The position numbers and the translations under genes were made by a program. Below are positions 38,076-45,371 of a DNA stretch of 64,000 nucleotides, one piece after another. Location of the stretch: assembly GCF_001296045.1 (NCBI RefSeq), contig NZ_LJHS01000018.1:1-64000 (forward strand), written 5' to 3'. The notes beneath the pieces are model-generated. The model was not told the DNA's origin. It searched no databases and worked only from the letters and a program-made list of their open reading frames with translations. The stretch is from Rhizobium sp. AAP43. GTDB lineage: Bacteria; Pseudomonadota; Alphaproteobacteria; Rhizobiales; Rhizobiaceae. Within the stretch, counting starts at the first letter, position 1. Every line of letters starts with the position of its first letter.

Positions 38076-39017
38076 ATGTCAGTTTTCGACAAGAGCGGCG
38101 CTCAAGCCCTCGTTAGTCTGGCCGGCGCAGGCGTGTCGCGCAATGGTCGATGGCTTGTCCGCGGCGTCGACCTTGCGGTCCGTCCGGGTGAAATCGTCAC
38201 GTTGATCGGGCCAAATGGCTCGGGCAAATCAACCACGGCGAAGATGGCGATCGGCATCCTTTCGGCGAGCGAAGGCAAGGTTTGGCGCAAGCCGGACCTC
38301 ACGGTTGGCTACGTCCCACAAAAGCTCGCTGTCGACTGGACCATGCCTCTGACTGTCCGTCGTCTGATGACCCTGACCCAAAACCTGTCGGCTACGGACA
38401 TTGACGCTGCTCTTGATTCCGTCGGTATCCTGCATCTGGCCGCAGCAGAAGTTCAGCATCTGTCGGGTGGCGAGTTCCAGCGCGCATTGCTGGCGCGTGC
38501 GATTGCCCGCAAGCCGGATATTCTCGTGCTCGACGAGCCGGTGCAGGGCGTCGATTTCTCGGGCGAGATTGCGCTCTATGACTTAATCACGTCGATCCGC
38601 AACAAGACCGGCTGCGGCATCCTGCTGATCTCACACGACCTTCATGTGGTCATGGCGGAAACGGATACGGTCATCTGCCTGAACGGTCATGTCTGCTGCC
38701 GAGGCACGCCGGCTGCGGTGAGCCGGAGCCCCGAATATATGCGCCTCTTCGGCGGCAAGGCGGCGGGCACGCTTGCCGTCTACAGCCACGATCACGACCA
38801 CACGCATCTGCCGGACGGTCGTGTCCTTCATGCCGATGGCAGCGTGACAGATCACTGCCACCCTGAGGACGGTCACCACCACGACCAACCCCATGATGAC
38901 CACGACCATGATCATCACGATCATCATCACGATTGTGGTCACGCTCATTCGCATGATGAAGGGCATGTAAAGACCGGCGAGTCCGTGATCAGCCGCGAGG
39001 TTGCCGATGTTCGATGA
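38076..39017 (+). CDS. znuC: Zinc ABC transporter ATPase with His-rich C-terminal tail
   Basis: A 313-residue ATPase. Walker A GPNGSGKST (about residues 46-54), Q-loop GYVPQKLAVDW, signature LSGGEFQR, Walker B DILVLDEPVQGVD, switch SHDLHVV. After the ATPase core (ending near residue 237) comes a tail of about 75 residues with about 22 histidines in HDH/HHD clusters and two cysteines, so the protein can probably bind zinc itself. GGGAAAG precedes the ATG. The gene overlaps znuB by 11 bases. Confidence 0.94.
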   Translation: MSVFDKSGAQALVSLAGAGVSRNGRWLVRGVDLAVRPGEIVTLIGPNGSGKSTTAKMAIGILSASEGKVWRKPDLTVGYVPQKLAVDWTMPLTVRRLMTLTQNLSATDIDAALDSVGILHLAAAEVQHLSGGEFQRALLARAIARKPDILVLDEPVQGVDFSGEIALYDLITSIRNKTGCGILLISHDLHVVMAETDTVICLNGHVCCRGTPAAVSRSPEYMRLFGGKAAGTLAVYSHDHDHTHLPDGRVLHADGSVTDHCHPEDGHHHDQPHDDHDHDHHDHHHDCGHAHSHDEGHVKTGESVISREVADVR

Positions 39018-39828
39018 TTTCTTCGTCCGCGCCCTTCTCGCCGGTGTCGGTCTTGCGCTGACAACCGGTCCGCTGGGCTGTTTCGTCATCTGGCGCCGCA
39101 TGGCCTATTTCGGCGATACCATGGCCCATTCGGCGCTGCTGGGCGTCGCCTTGTCCCTGTTCTTCTCGATCAACCTGATGCTCAGCGTATTTCTGGTGGC
39201 AGCCTTTGTGTCGCTGGTCCTTGTTGTCCTGCAGAAGCGACAGGGGCTCTCCGCCGATGCACTGCTTGGCATCCTCAGCCATGCCACGCTGGCGCTTGGC
39301 CTCGTGATGGTCGCCTTCATGTCCTGGGTCCGTTTCGACCTCGTCAGCTTTCTGTTCGGCGACATCCTGGCGGTCAGCATGGCCGATGTCGCCTTCGTCT
39401 GGGGCGGCGGTGTCCTGGTGGTGGGTGTGATCGCCTATCTCTGGAAGCCACTTCTGGCAGCGACTGTGAACCAGGAGCTGGCAGAGGCGGAAGGGCTGAA
39501 ACCCGAGCGCGCCAAGCTTGTCTTCATGTTGCTCATGGCGCTGGTGATCGCGATTGCCATGAAGATCGTCGGCATCCTTCTGATTACCTCGCTGCTGATC
39601 ATCCCGGCTGCCGCAGCCCGGCGTTTTGCAACGACGCCTGAAGCCATGGCCGTGATGGCCTCGCTCATCGGTGCCGTCGCCGTTGTCCTCGGCCTCTTTG
39701 GCTCTCTAACGCAGGACACCCCTTCGGGACCTTCTATCGTGGTCGCTGCATTGATCCTGTTTCTGCTGAGCCTTGTCCCAAGGCCGGGCGCTAAATCTGT
39801 CGATGCCAACCAGGGAGCCGGATCATGA
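39007..39828 (+). CDS. znuB: Zinc ABC transporter permease
   Basis: A 273-residue ABC-3 family permease with about eight membrane segments. It starts MFDDFFVRALLAGVGLALTTGPLGCFVIWRRMAYFGD and has the cytoplasmic docking loop around AEAEGLKPERAKLVFM. It moves zinc from ZnuA across the inner membrane using ZnuC. The ATG at 39007 has GAGG seven bases upstream, within the end of znuC. The stop overlaps the zur start. Confidence 0.94.
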   Translation: MFDDFFVRALLAGVGLALTTGPLGCFVIWRRMAYFGDTMAHSALLGVALSLFFSINLMLSVFLVAAFVSLVLVVLQKRQGLSADALLGILSHATLALGLVMVAFMSWVRFDLVSFLFGDILAVSMADVAFVWGGGVLVVGVIAYLWKPLLAATVNQELAEAEGLKPERAKLVFMLLMALVIAIAMKIVGILLITSLLIIPAAAARRFATTPEAMAVMASLIGAVAVVLGLFGSLTQDTPSGPSIVVAALILFLLSLVPRPGAKSVDANQGAGS

Positions 39829-40217
39829 AGACCGACCTCACAAAGAATCAGGCCCTTGTCTTCGGCGCGCTGCAACAGGCGCATTCGCCCCTCTCGGCCT
39901 ACACGCTGCTCGACAAATTGCGAGATGACGGGTTCAGAGCGCCGCTGCAGGTCTACCGTGCGCTCGACAAATTGGTGGAATTCGGGATGGTGCACAGGTT
40001 GGAAAGCCTGAATGCCTTTGTCGCTTGTGCCCATCCGCACGAAGGTTGCGCAAGCCACGGCATCGTTGCCTTCATGATCTGCGACAAATGCGGTGGAGTG
40101 ACCGAATTTCACGACCACAGTGTCGATCATCGCCTCGCTGACGTCACGCAGCACCGCCAGTTCAAGCCGCGCAAGACGACCATAGAAATCCGTGGCGAGT
40201 GCAAGGCCTGCCATTGA
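39825..40217 (+). CDS. zur: Zinc uptake regulator, Fur family
   Basis: A 130-residue Fur-family repressor. A winged-helix domain (residues 1-75, with LSAYTLLDKLRDDGFRAPLQVYRALDKLVEFGMVHRL) precedes a dimerisation domain with two structural zinc CxxC pairs (CDKCGG and CKACH) and HD(H) sensor ligands. It is translationally coupled to znuB (ATGA), which identifies it as Zur rather than Fur or Mur. It most likely represses znuA and znuCB-zur at the palindromes in the divergent gap. Confidence 0.92.
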   Translation: MKTDLTKNQALVFGALQQAHSPLSAYTLLDKLRDDGFRAPLQVYRALDKLVEFGMVHRLESLNAFVACAHPHEGCASHGIVAFMICDKCGGVTEFHDHSVDHRLADVTQHRQFKPRKTTIEIRGECKACH

Positions 40218-40230
40218 AAGTGAGAGGACG

Positions 40231-40758
40231 TCAGAGCCTTTCGAGACCCTGCGCATAGCGCTGCCAGTTGCGCACATAGCCTTCTGAAGAGGCCTTAAGC
40301 CGCGCAACGGAGGCCTCGTCCAGGGGGCGGACGAGCCGCGCGGGGGAGCCCACGATCAGAGAATTGTCGGGAAAGATTTTGCCTTCGGTCACGAGGGCAT
40401 TGGCGCCCACGAGGCTGTTTCGCCCGATCCGTGCCCCATTGAGAATGGTAGCGCCCATGCCGATGAGGGAATTGTCGCCGATGCTGCAGCCATGGATGAT
40501 GGCATGGTGCCCGATCGTGCAGCCCCGGCCGATCTCAGTCGGATAGCCAGGATCGGCATGAACCATGACGCCATCCTGGATATTCGTGTCCGCACCGATC
40601 GTGATCGGATCGTTGTCGCCACGCAGCACCGCGCTGAACCAGACGCCGACGTTGATGCCAAGTCGCACGTCGCCGATCACATCCGCGCTCGGTGCGATCC
40701 AGAATTGCCCTTCCGGAGGCAGTTGCGGGCGCTTGTCCCCAAGGGTGTAGATCGGCAT
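40231..40758 (-). CDS. Gamma-carbonic anhydrase family protein
   Basis: A 175-residue left-handed beta-helix protein. It has the zinc ligand pattern of gamma-CA/YrdA proteins (VMVHADPGYPTEIGRGCTIGHHAIIHGCSIG, the His trio) and the family RGD (VLRGDNDPI). True carbonic anhydrase activity is often absent or redox-controlled in this subgroup. It lies 10 bases after the 90-residue gene on the same strand. Confidence 0.92.
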   Translation of the reverse strand: MPIYTLGDKRPQLPPEGQFWIAPSADVIGDVRLGINVGVWFSAVLRGDNDPITIGADTNIQDGVMVHADPGYPTEIGRGCTIGHHAIIHGCSIGDNSLIGMGATILNGARIGRNSLVGANALVTEGKIFPDNSLIVGSPARLVRPLDEASVARLKASSEGYVRNWQRYAQGLERL

Positions 40759-40768
40759 CGGGGAGGCG

Positions 40769-41041
40769 TCAGCGTAGCCGAAGGATCACGGGGATACGAC
40801 CGCTCTGGGCTGGCACATGCAGATGAATATGCGTGTCCGGCTGCGAGTAGCGCCAGGCTCTTGCGCCATGGCAGAGCAGGGAGGCGATCAGATCCTTGGT
40901 CTTGGACCGCTTTTGCCGAATACCAAGGTCGGCGAGGCGAAATGCAGCCTCGTGAAGCGGATGCAGGCCAGCAGACGGTGATCTGGCTCCAGCATTGTCC
41001 TGAGGCCTGTCGGCATCAAGGGAGAAGTCGTTCGTCGCCAT
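40769..41041 (-). CDS. Small conserved-looking hypothetical protein
   Basis: A 90-residue protein I do not recognise. The middle is helical and basic (FRLADLGIRQKRSKTKDLIASLLCHGARAWRY) and the end contains a THIHLHVP strand with three His and RIPVILRLR. GAGG stands seven bases before the ATG, and the stop is 10 bases from the carbonic anhydrase start, so the two probably form an operon. No signal peptide. Confidence 0.65.
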   Translation of the reverse strand: MATNDFSLDADRPQDNAGARSPSAGLHPLHEAAFRLADLGIRQKRSKTKDLIASLLCHGARAWRYSQPDTHIHLHVPAQSGRIPVILRLR

Positions 41042-41082
41042 CGGAATTCCTCGTACACAAATACAAATCGAGGGTCAGTCCA

Positions 41083-42525
41083 TTATTGGGCAGCGGCCCA
41101 GCAGCCGATGCCCTTCTTCTTCAGCGCATTGCAAGCATTCACAGCCTCGCGCTGATCGTCAAATCCACCGAAACGGGCGCGGTAGACCGGCTGAGAACCG
41201 CCGTTGAAGGCAACGGTGAAGGGGGTGGCGGAACGCAATACCTTTCCGCCTTTCGCCTGTGCATTGCGCAGGAGATCCATGGCCATTGATTGATCGGGCG
41301 ACGTGCCGACCTGAACGATCCAGCCGCTCGCCGGTTTTGTCGATGCGGTCGTGACAGCATCAACATCTGCGGGCGCTGCTGCGGCGATCGTGCCGGTCGG
41401 CATGCTGTCGGTCACCACAGCACTTTGGTCCGGCATATAGGCAGGTGCCGGCTGTGGTACCGGGGCGAGGGGCCGCACACTCTCGATGACGGCAGATGCA
41501 GCGTTGCTGGATGGGCTCGACGCATAAGCGGAAGCCTGAACACCAGTGAAGCGTGCGTCCGGAACGGGGCCGGTCTCTGGCAGCGCAAAACCTGACGCCG
41601 CCGGCGCCACAGAAGCCGTTACTGCACCAGCGTCTTCAGGGGCAGCGACCGTGGTGTTCTTGACAATCAGGTTGCCACCGCGGCCACGAGACGCCTGTGG
41701 AAGATAACGCTGCACCAGGGTCGTCATCTGTGCATTACGGCTGGCGCCCGAACGCGCACCGAGAATGACAGCAACGATCGAGCGGCCATCGGCTTCTGCC
41801 GAAGTGGCGAGATTGTAGCCGGATGCTCGCGTATAGCCTGTCTTGATGCCGTCCACACCGCGCACCTGACCGAGCAGGCGGTTATGATTGGCGATCGTTT
41901 GCTTGCCGAACTTGAAGCTGCGTGCGGAAAAGACGCCGTAATATTGTGGGAAATGCTGACGCAGGGCGATGCCGAGGCGCGCCTGGTCGCGTGCCGTGGT
42001 CATCTGCGCCGTGTTCGGCAAACCATGCGCATTGCGATAGGTTGTCTTGGTCATGCCGAGGCTGCGGGCCTTGGCCGTCATCATCTGTGCGAAACGGGTT
42101 TCCGAGCCGCCAATGAGTTCGGCAAGTGCCGTTGCAGCGTCATTGGCCGAGCGCGTCACAAGAGCGTAAATTGCCTGTTCGACAGTGATGCTACGACCCG
42201 TGCCGACGCCAAGTTTGGTCGGCGGCTCGCCAGCTGCATTGGCAGAGAATGGCACCTTGCTCTTCAGTGTAATGCGACCTGAGTCCAGCGCTTCGAACAC
42301 CATGTAGAGGGTCATCATCTTGGTGAGCGACGCCGGGTAGCGCAGCGCATCGGCATCCTCGCTATAGAGGACCTTGCCGCTTTTGGCATCGATCACGACG
42401 CCTGCGTATTTCGGATTGGCCTGAGCCGACTGGATGCCGAGGACGCCAGACATCAAGACCGTGACCAGCACAACCGAAACACGGCCAACGATCACTGAGA
42501 GGAGACTTCCCGGAGTTTTATGCAC
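41083..42525 (-). CDS. D-alanyl-D-alanine carboxypeptidase with C-terminal SPOR domain
   Basis: A penicillin-binding protein of the DacA/PBP5-like S11 family, 480 residues from a GTG. Signal peptide 1-36 (ending AQA); active-site motifs SLTK (S66, K69), SAN (126-128) and KTG (228-230); then a Pro/Ala-rich linker and a SPOR domain (about 400-478, WIVQVGTSPDQSMAMDLL and YRARFGGF). SPOR binds denuded glycan at division sites. The start is uncertain between two adjacent GTG codons (42525 and 42528); upstream ATG frames add an implausible leader. Confidence 0.92.
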   Translation of the reverse strand: MHKTPGSLLSVIVGRVSVVLVTVLMSGVLGIQSAQANPKYAGVVIDAKSGKVLYSEDADALRYPASLTKMMTLYMVFEALDSGRITLKSKVPFSANAAGEPPTKLGVGTGRSITVEQAIYALVTRSANDAATALAELIGGSETRFAQMMTAKARSLGMTKTTYRNAHGLPNTAQMTTARDQARLGIALRQHFPQYYGVFSARSFKFGKQTIANHNRLLGQVRGVDGIKTGYTRASGYNLATSAEADGRSIVAVILGARSGASRNAQMTTLVQRYLPQASRGRGGNLIVKNTTVAAPEDAGAVTASVAPAASGFALPETGPVPDARFTGVQASAYASSPSSNAASAVIESVRPLAPVPQPAPAYMPDQSAVVTDSMPTGTIAAAAPADVDAVTTASTKPASGWIVQVGTSPDQSMAMDLLRNAQAKGGKVLRSATPFTVAFNGGSQPVYRARFGGFDDQREAVNACNALKKKGIGCWAAAQ

Positions 42526-42653
42526 CACGATACTCTTTGAAAATTCACACTGCGTTCTGGCGCACGCCGTCGCCGATACCAGTGGGCACACTAGGCAATT
42601 AGCCTTACCAAGAGGTTTATGATAAATGTTCCATTGACGAATTCCCGGCACTT

Positions 42654-43400
42654 TTAGAGAGCGGGATCCGCACTTGCCGCAACGGTGCGATTTTCAACAT
42701 ACGACCGAATGGCCGTTTCCAAGGCTTTCCAGTCCGGCAGTCGTGAGCGGGGGAAGCGGTAGAGGACGGTCAGGTCCTGGCCGACATGAATATCCCTCTG
42801 GCAATCTCCACCGGAGGATTGTGATGCTTCGGTCTCGATAAGGCATCGCACCGCATAGCTTCCGAACTCCCCATTCTCTGCCGTATACAGGATCTCTCCG
42901 TCGTAGCCAGAGCGAGGTTTGAAGCTGTGCCCGGTCAGGCCTGCGGGGCCGGGGCGCTCTGTCTCTTGCAGCAGTTGGCGATAGATTGGATCCAGGCGGC
43001 CGGACATGTCGCGAGACATGGTGCTCTGGGAAATCTGCAGGAAAATCAGGGAAGGGCTGGGGTTTGATTCGAATAGCGCGCGTGTCTCGCGGGTGAAGCC
43101 GGACATGCTGGGCCAGGAAAGATAGAGATCTATTTGCTCATGCAGGCCGGAATGCCGCTGGCTCTCGAAGCGCATCGTATTCTCGGTCAACCGAAGTCGA
43201 TCTCTCCCGATGGTGACCACAACGTCCCTGGTGCTTTCCGAGTGGCCGGCGAGAGACAGCTGGTCGCCATAAAGCTTGCCGGCAATGCTGATTGCCATCG
43301 ACGCTAGAGCAAGAAGGCAGATGATGGATGTCGCGATTATGAGGAACCGGTTTGAAAGAAGAGGCGTCTGCTCGCCTTTCTGGTGGTCGATCATGTCCAT
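42654..43400 (-). CDS. Hypothetical protein with one N-terminal membrane anchor
   Basis: A 248-residue protein I do not recognise. One membrane segment (about residues 18-40), then an outside domain rich in Ser/Arg. Visible parts are RDVVVTIGRDRLRLTENTM, SLIFLQISQSTMSRDMSGRLDPIY, and a C-terminal CQRDIHVGQDLTVLYRFPRSRLPDW with two cysteines (CLIE and GGDCQ). This looks like a type II inner-membrane protein exposed to the periplasm. It lies just upstream of the SPOR carboxypeptidase gene on the same strand but is separated from it by 128 bases. Confidence 0.75.
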   Translation of the reverse strand: MDMIDHQKGEQTPLLSNRFLIIATSIICLLALASMAISIAGKLYGDQLSLAGHSESTRDVVVTIGRDRLRLTENTMRFESQRHSGLHEQIDLYLSWPSMSGFTRETRALFESNPSPSLIFLQISQSTMSRDMSGRLDPIYRQLLQETERPGPAGLTGHSFKPRSGYDGEILYTAENGEFGSYAVRCLIETEASQSSGGDCQRDIHVGQDLTVLYRFPRSRLPDWKALETAIRSYVENRTVAASADPAL

Positions 43401-43509
43401 GGTCTGCCGCCTTTGATCCCCAATCGACAGGCGAAATTGTCATCCTGCAAACCACAGTCTTCTGTGATTGTGGTTAATGGCGCGTTAATGGATCTGGTGG
43501 GCAAAAAAG

Positions 43510-43540
43510 GAGCCGGTCCCGGATTGACCGGGACCGGCTC
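43510..43540 (-). terminator. Strong terminator, possibly of a small RNA
   Basis: GAGCCGGTCCCGG, a 5-base loop and the exact 13-base complement form a perfect stem; on the minus strand it is followed by CTTTTTT. It is 165 bases beyond the BTLCP stop and after another terminator, so it may end a separate transcript. Confidence 0.85.
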
Positions 43541-43654
43541 AATGGCGCCGGTCGGGGGACGGGTAGGCGGGGACAGACCGGTGCCAGGGGCTCTGCAGCA
43601 ATTCCGGCAGAAACAAGAAGCGGTTTTGCGATCGAAATTGCTCGAAGAAAAGAA
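43541..43654 (-). ncRNA. Candidate small RNA ending at the 43510-43540 terminator
   Basis: This noncoding interval lies between two minus-strand terminators. It contains a C-rich stretch (CCCCGCC, CCCGTCCCCC), which in rhizobial small RNAs often marks anti-Shine-Dalgarno loops. I see no clear promoter, so the 5' end is unknown. The 124-residue plus-strand frame over it has no family resemblance or ribosome site. Confidence 0.3.
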
Positions 43655-43695
43655 AGAGCCTTCCCGCGATGCAGATCTTGTCGCGGAAAGGCTCT
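43655..43695 (-). terminator. Terminator after the BTLCP gene
   Basis: AGAGCCTTCCCGCGA and TCGCGGAAAGGCTCT form a 15-base stem with one mismatch around an 11-base loop, 10 bases after the BTLCP stop; TTTCTTTTCTTC follows on the minus strand. Confidence 0.85.
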
Positions 43696-43704
43696 GCAGT
43701 CGGT

Positions 43705-44316
43705 TCAGTTCGAATTCACACTGCCAACGAAACTTGTGCGACCGTCCTGCAGCTTGACCCAGCGGCCAGGATGCGACGATGACTGGCGCTTCAGGTAAGT
43801 GTATTCGGTATCCGACCACAGCAGCACCTTGTTGCGCATGTTGTCGAGTATGAAATCTCCGTGATCTGTCCGAACGGTCAGAACGGCATGTCCTTCTCCA
43901 CTCGGCTGCAGCACGACCGTAATCAGAAGATTGGACGGATCGAAGCCCTTGTCGATCAGAAGCTTCCGTTTCATGAGGGCAAAGTCCTCACAGTCGCCAA
44001 CGGTCCGTGGAAACGCCCAGCGTTCCTCGACACCGTAGATCTCCATATCCGTCAGTGGCGTGATCGCGCTGTTGACGTCGTAGTTGACCTCAAGGATCGT
44101 TTTCCAGTCTGTTTCGGTCAATGCATGGGCGCCTGCATCGCGTCCGGTGGGCGCGCATTCCGCCATATTGATCTGACAGAATTCGTAGTGACCGATGGGT
44201 GGGTTGGCTTTCCCGACCACGGTCATGCTGGCAGTATTGGCGAACGTGCCGGCAGCCGAAGTGCCAAGCAGAGCCGATGCCAGAATGAAACTTCCCAGGA
44301 TTTTCTTTGTTGTCAT
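43705..44316 (-). CDS. Transglutaminase-like cysteine peptidase (BTLCP)
   Basis: A 203-residue exported protein: signal peptide 1-26, then a BTLCP (DUF920) domain with catalytic triad Cys109 (GDCEDFA), His143 (GHAVLTV) and Asp158 (ILDNM). LapG, the best known member, cleaves surface adhesins under c-di-GMP control. No lapD or lapA-like gene is adjacent, but a tandem PilZ gene lies directly upstream on the same strand. The substrate here is unknown. The promoter region is a markedly AT-rich stretch. Confidence 0.88.
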   Translation of the reverse strand: MTTKKILGSFILASALLGTSAAGTFANTASMTVVGKANPPIGHYEFCQINMAECAPTGRDAGAHALTETDWKTILEVNYDVNSAITPLTDMEIYGVEERWAFPRTVGDCEDFALMKRKLLIDKGFDPSNLLITVVLQPSGEGHAVLTVRTDHGDFILDNMRNKVLLWSDTEYTYLKRQSSSHPGRWVKLQDGRTSFVGSVNSN

Positions 44317-44394
44317 TGCTTATCTCCCTGTGATGAGGAGGACAATGACACAGAAGATTTGATCTCTCGCGAAAGTATTCACCGGCATTCAGTG

Positions 44395-44505
44395 TAACTT
44401 CGCGGCAATGTTGAATAATATCAGATTTGTATTTGAGGAAATTTTATTTTATATTTTATCTGTATTTGTCGAAAAATTGCGTAAAATTCTAATAATTCTC
44501 GATGT
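44395..44505. promoter_or_regulatory. AT-rich upstream region of the BTLCP gene
   Basis: About 110 bases made mostly of A/T runs (ATTTTATTTTATATTTTATC and similar) in a strongly GC-rich genome, with no convincing gene. Such islands are typical binding sites of MucR/Ros or H-NS-like silencers in rhizobia and could hold the BTLCP promoter. The 268-base gap (44317-44584) otherwise holds only the PilZ terminator. Confidence 0.4.
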
Positions 44506-44526
44506 GGCTGATGGGGGCGTCTGCGC

Positions 44527-44562
44527 AAACAAAAAGGGCGCCATGCGATGTCGCAGGCGCCC
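44527..44562 (-). terminator. Terminator after the PilZ gene
   Basis: On the minus strand GGGCGCC(TGCGA..) and (CGCAT)GGCGCCC form a stem of at least 7 bp, followed by TTTTTGTTT. Confidence 0.88.
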
Positions 44563-44584
44563 GTGTTCGCGGTGGGGAGTTGTG

Positions 44585-45205
44585 TCAGAGGAATTCTGCG
44601 AGACTGTCGCGTGATTGCAGCGTCAGGAATTCGATAGCCACGCCTTCGAGGAAGTGGCGCACGATCCGGCCGCGCATATTCTGCCCTAGCCGAACGGCAG
44701 TTCCGATGGGTGGGCGAATATCAATGTCGACCGCTGCACCAGAGAGCGAAAGGTCGATCAGGCGGCATGGATAAGCTTTGCCGTCCTCGAGCGTCAGTTC
44801 AGTTCGCGTCTGGCGCGGCGACAGGCGATCGTGGCGACGGTCTTCCGGCAGGCCAAGTTCGTGCTTGTTGGCGAGCCAGGTCAACTGAGCTGCGAGCTTT
44901 TCGCGTTTGCGCGGTGTTGCGTTGATGGAGATGACAAAGCCATCATCCATGATCTTGATGACAGTGCCTTCAAGGCGTCCGAGATGGTCGATATAGGCGA
45001 CGATACGCTCATTGACACGCGGGCAACCGGCGCAGGCAAAGCGGACGTCGCCCGGAGACATGTCGACGACCTTGCAGACGTACTCCTCGTAATTGGCCAG
45101 CATCAACCGCCCCTGTAGGCTTACGGAGACGCGCTGAAACGCCCGCTGAACGCCGGGAGGTGCGGGGATCGTAGAGGGCTGGCTGCTCATCGAGGATTGC
45201 ATCAT
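44585..45205 (-). CDS. Tandem PilZ-domain protein
   Basis: A 206-residue cytoplasmic protein with two PilZ domains. The N-terminal one has R21xxxR25 and DMSPGD (48-53), where the motif (D/N)xSxxG ends in Asp. The C-terminal one has R123xxxR127 and DLSLSG (151-156), a full c-di-GMP motif. Cys57 and Cys61 in the first domain could bind a metal or be redox-active. Such proteins transmit c-di-GMP signals to motility or surface functions. It is a single-gene unit followed by a terminator. Confidence 0.85.
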   Translation of the reverse strand: MMQSSMSSQPSTIPAPPGVQRAFQRVSVSLQGRLMLANYEEYVCKVVDMSPGDVRFACAGCPRVNERIVAYIDHLGRLEGTVIKIMDDGFVISINATPRKREKLAAQLTWLANKHELGLPEDRRHDRLSPRQTRTELTLEDGKAYPCRLIDLSLSGAAVDIDIRPPIGTAVRLGQNMRGRIVRHFLEGVAIEFLTLQSRDSLAEFL

Positions 45206-45371
45206 CGACTATCTGTCTATTTTTGCTATGAGAGGAAGATTTATCCGGCAGCCGTTAATATAACGTTTGCTTTCGCCGCCAGTTTTCAGTCTCGTGACCT
45301 TTCAGCGTCCAGTCGGCTACTGCCTTCGACGGGTGTTGTATAAGATAAAACAAAGACATAGAGGATATGTG

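Noticed and set aside
38870-38960. Short CATGATCATCA-like repeats as a CRISPR or microsatellite
   Set aside because: They are codons for His/Asp clusters within the znuC tail, in frame and irregular.
43383-43757. A 124-codon plus-strand frame between the 248-residue and BTLCP genes
   Set aside because: Runs through two terminator stems and the BTLCP end; no ribosome site and no recognisable fold.
44408-44614. A 68-codon plus-strand frame in the AT-rich island
   Set aside because: Its hydrophobic look comes from AT-rich codons, and it continues through the PilZ terminator into the PilZ gene on the other strand.
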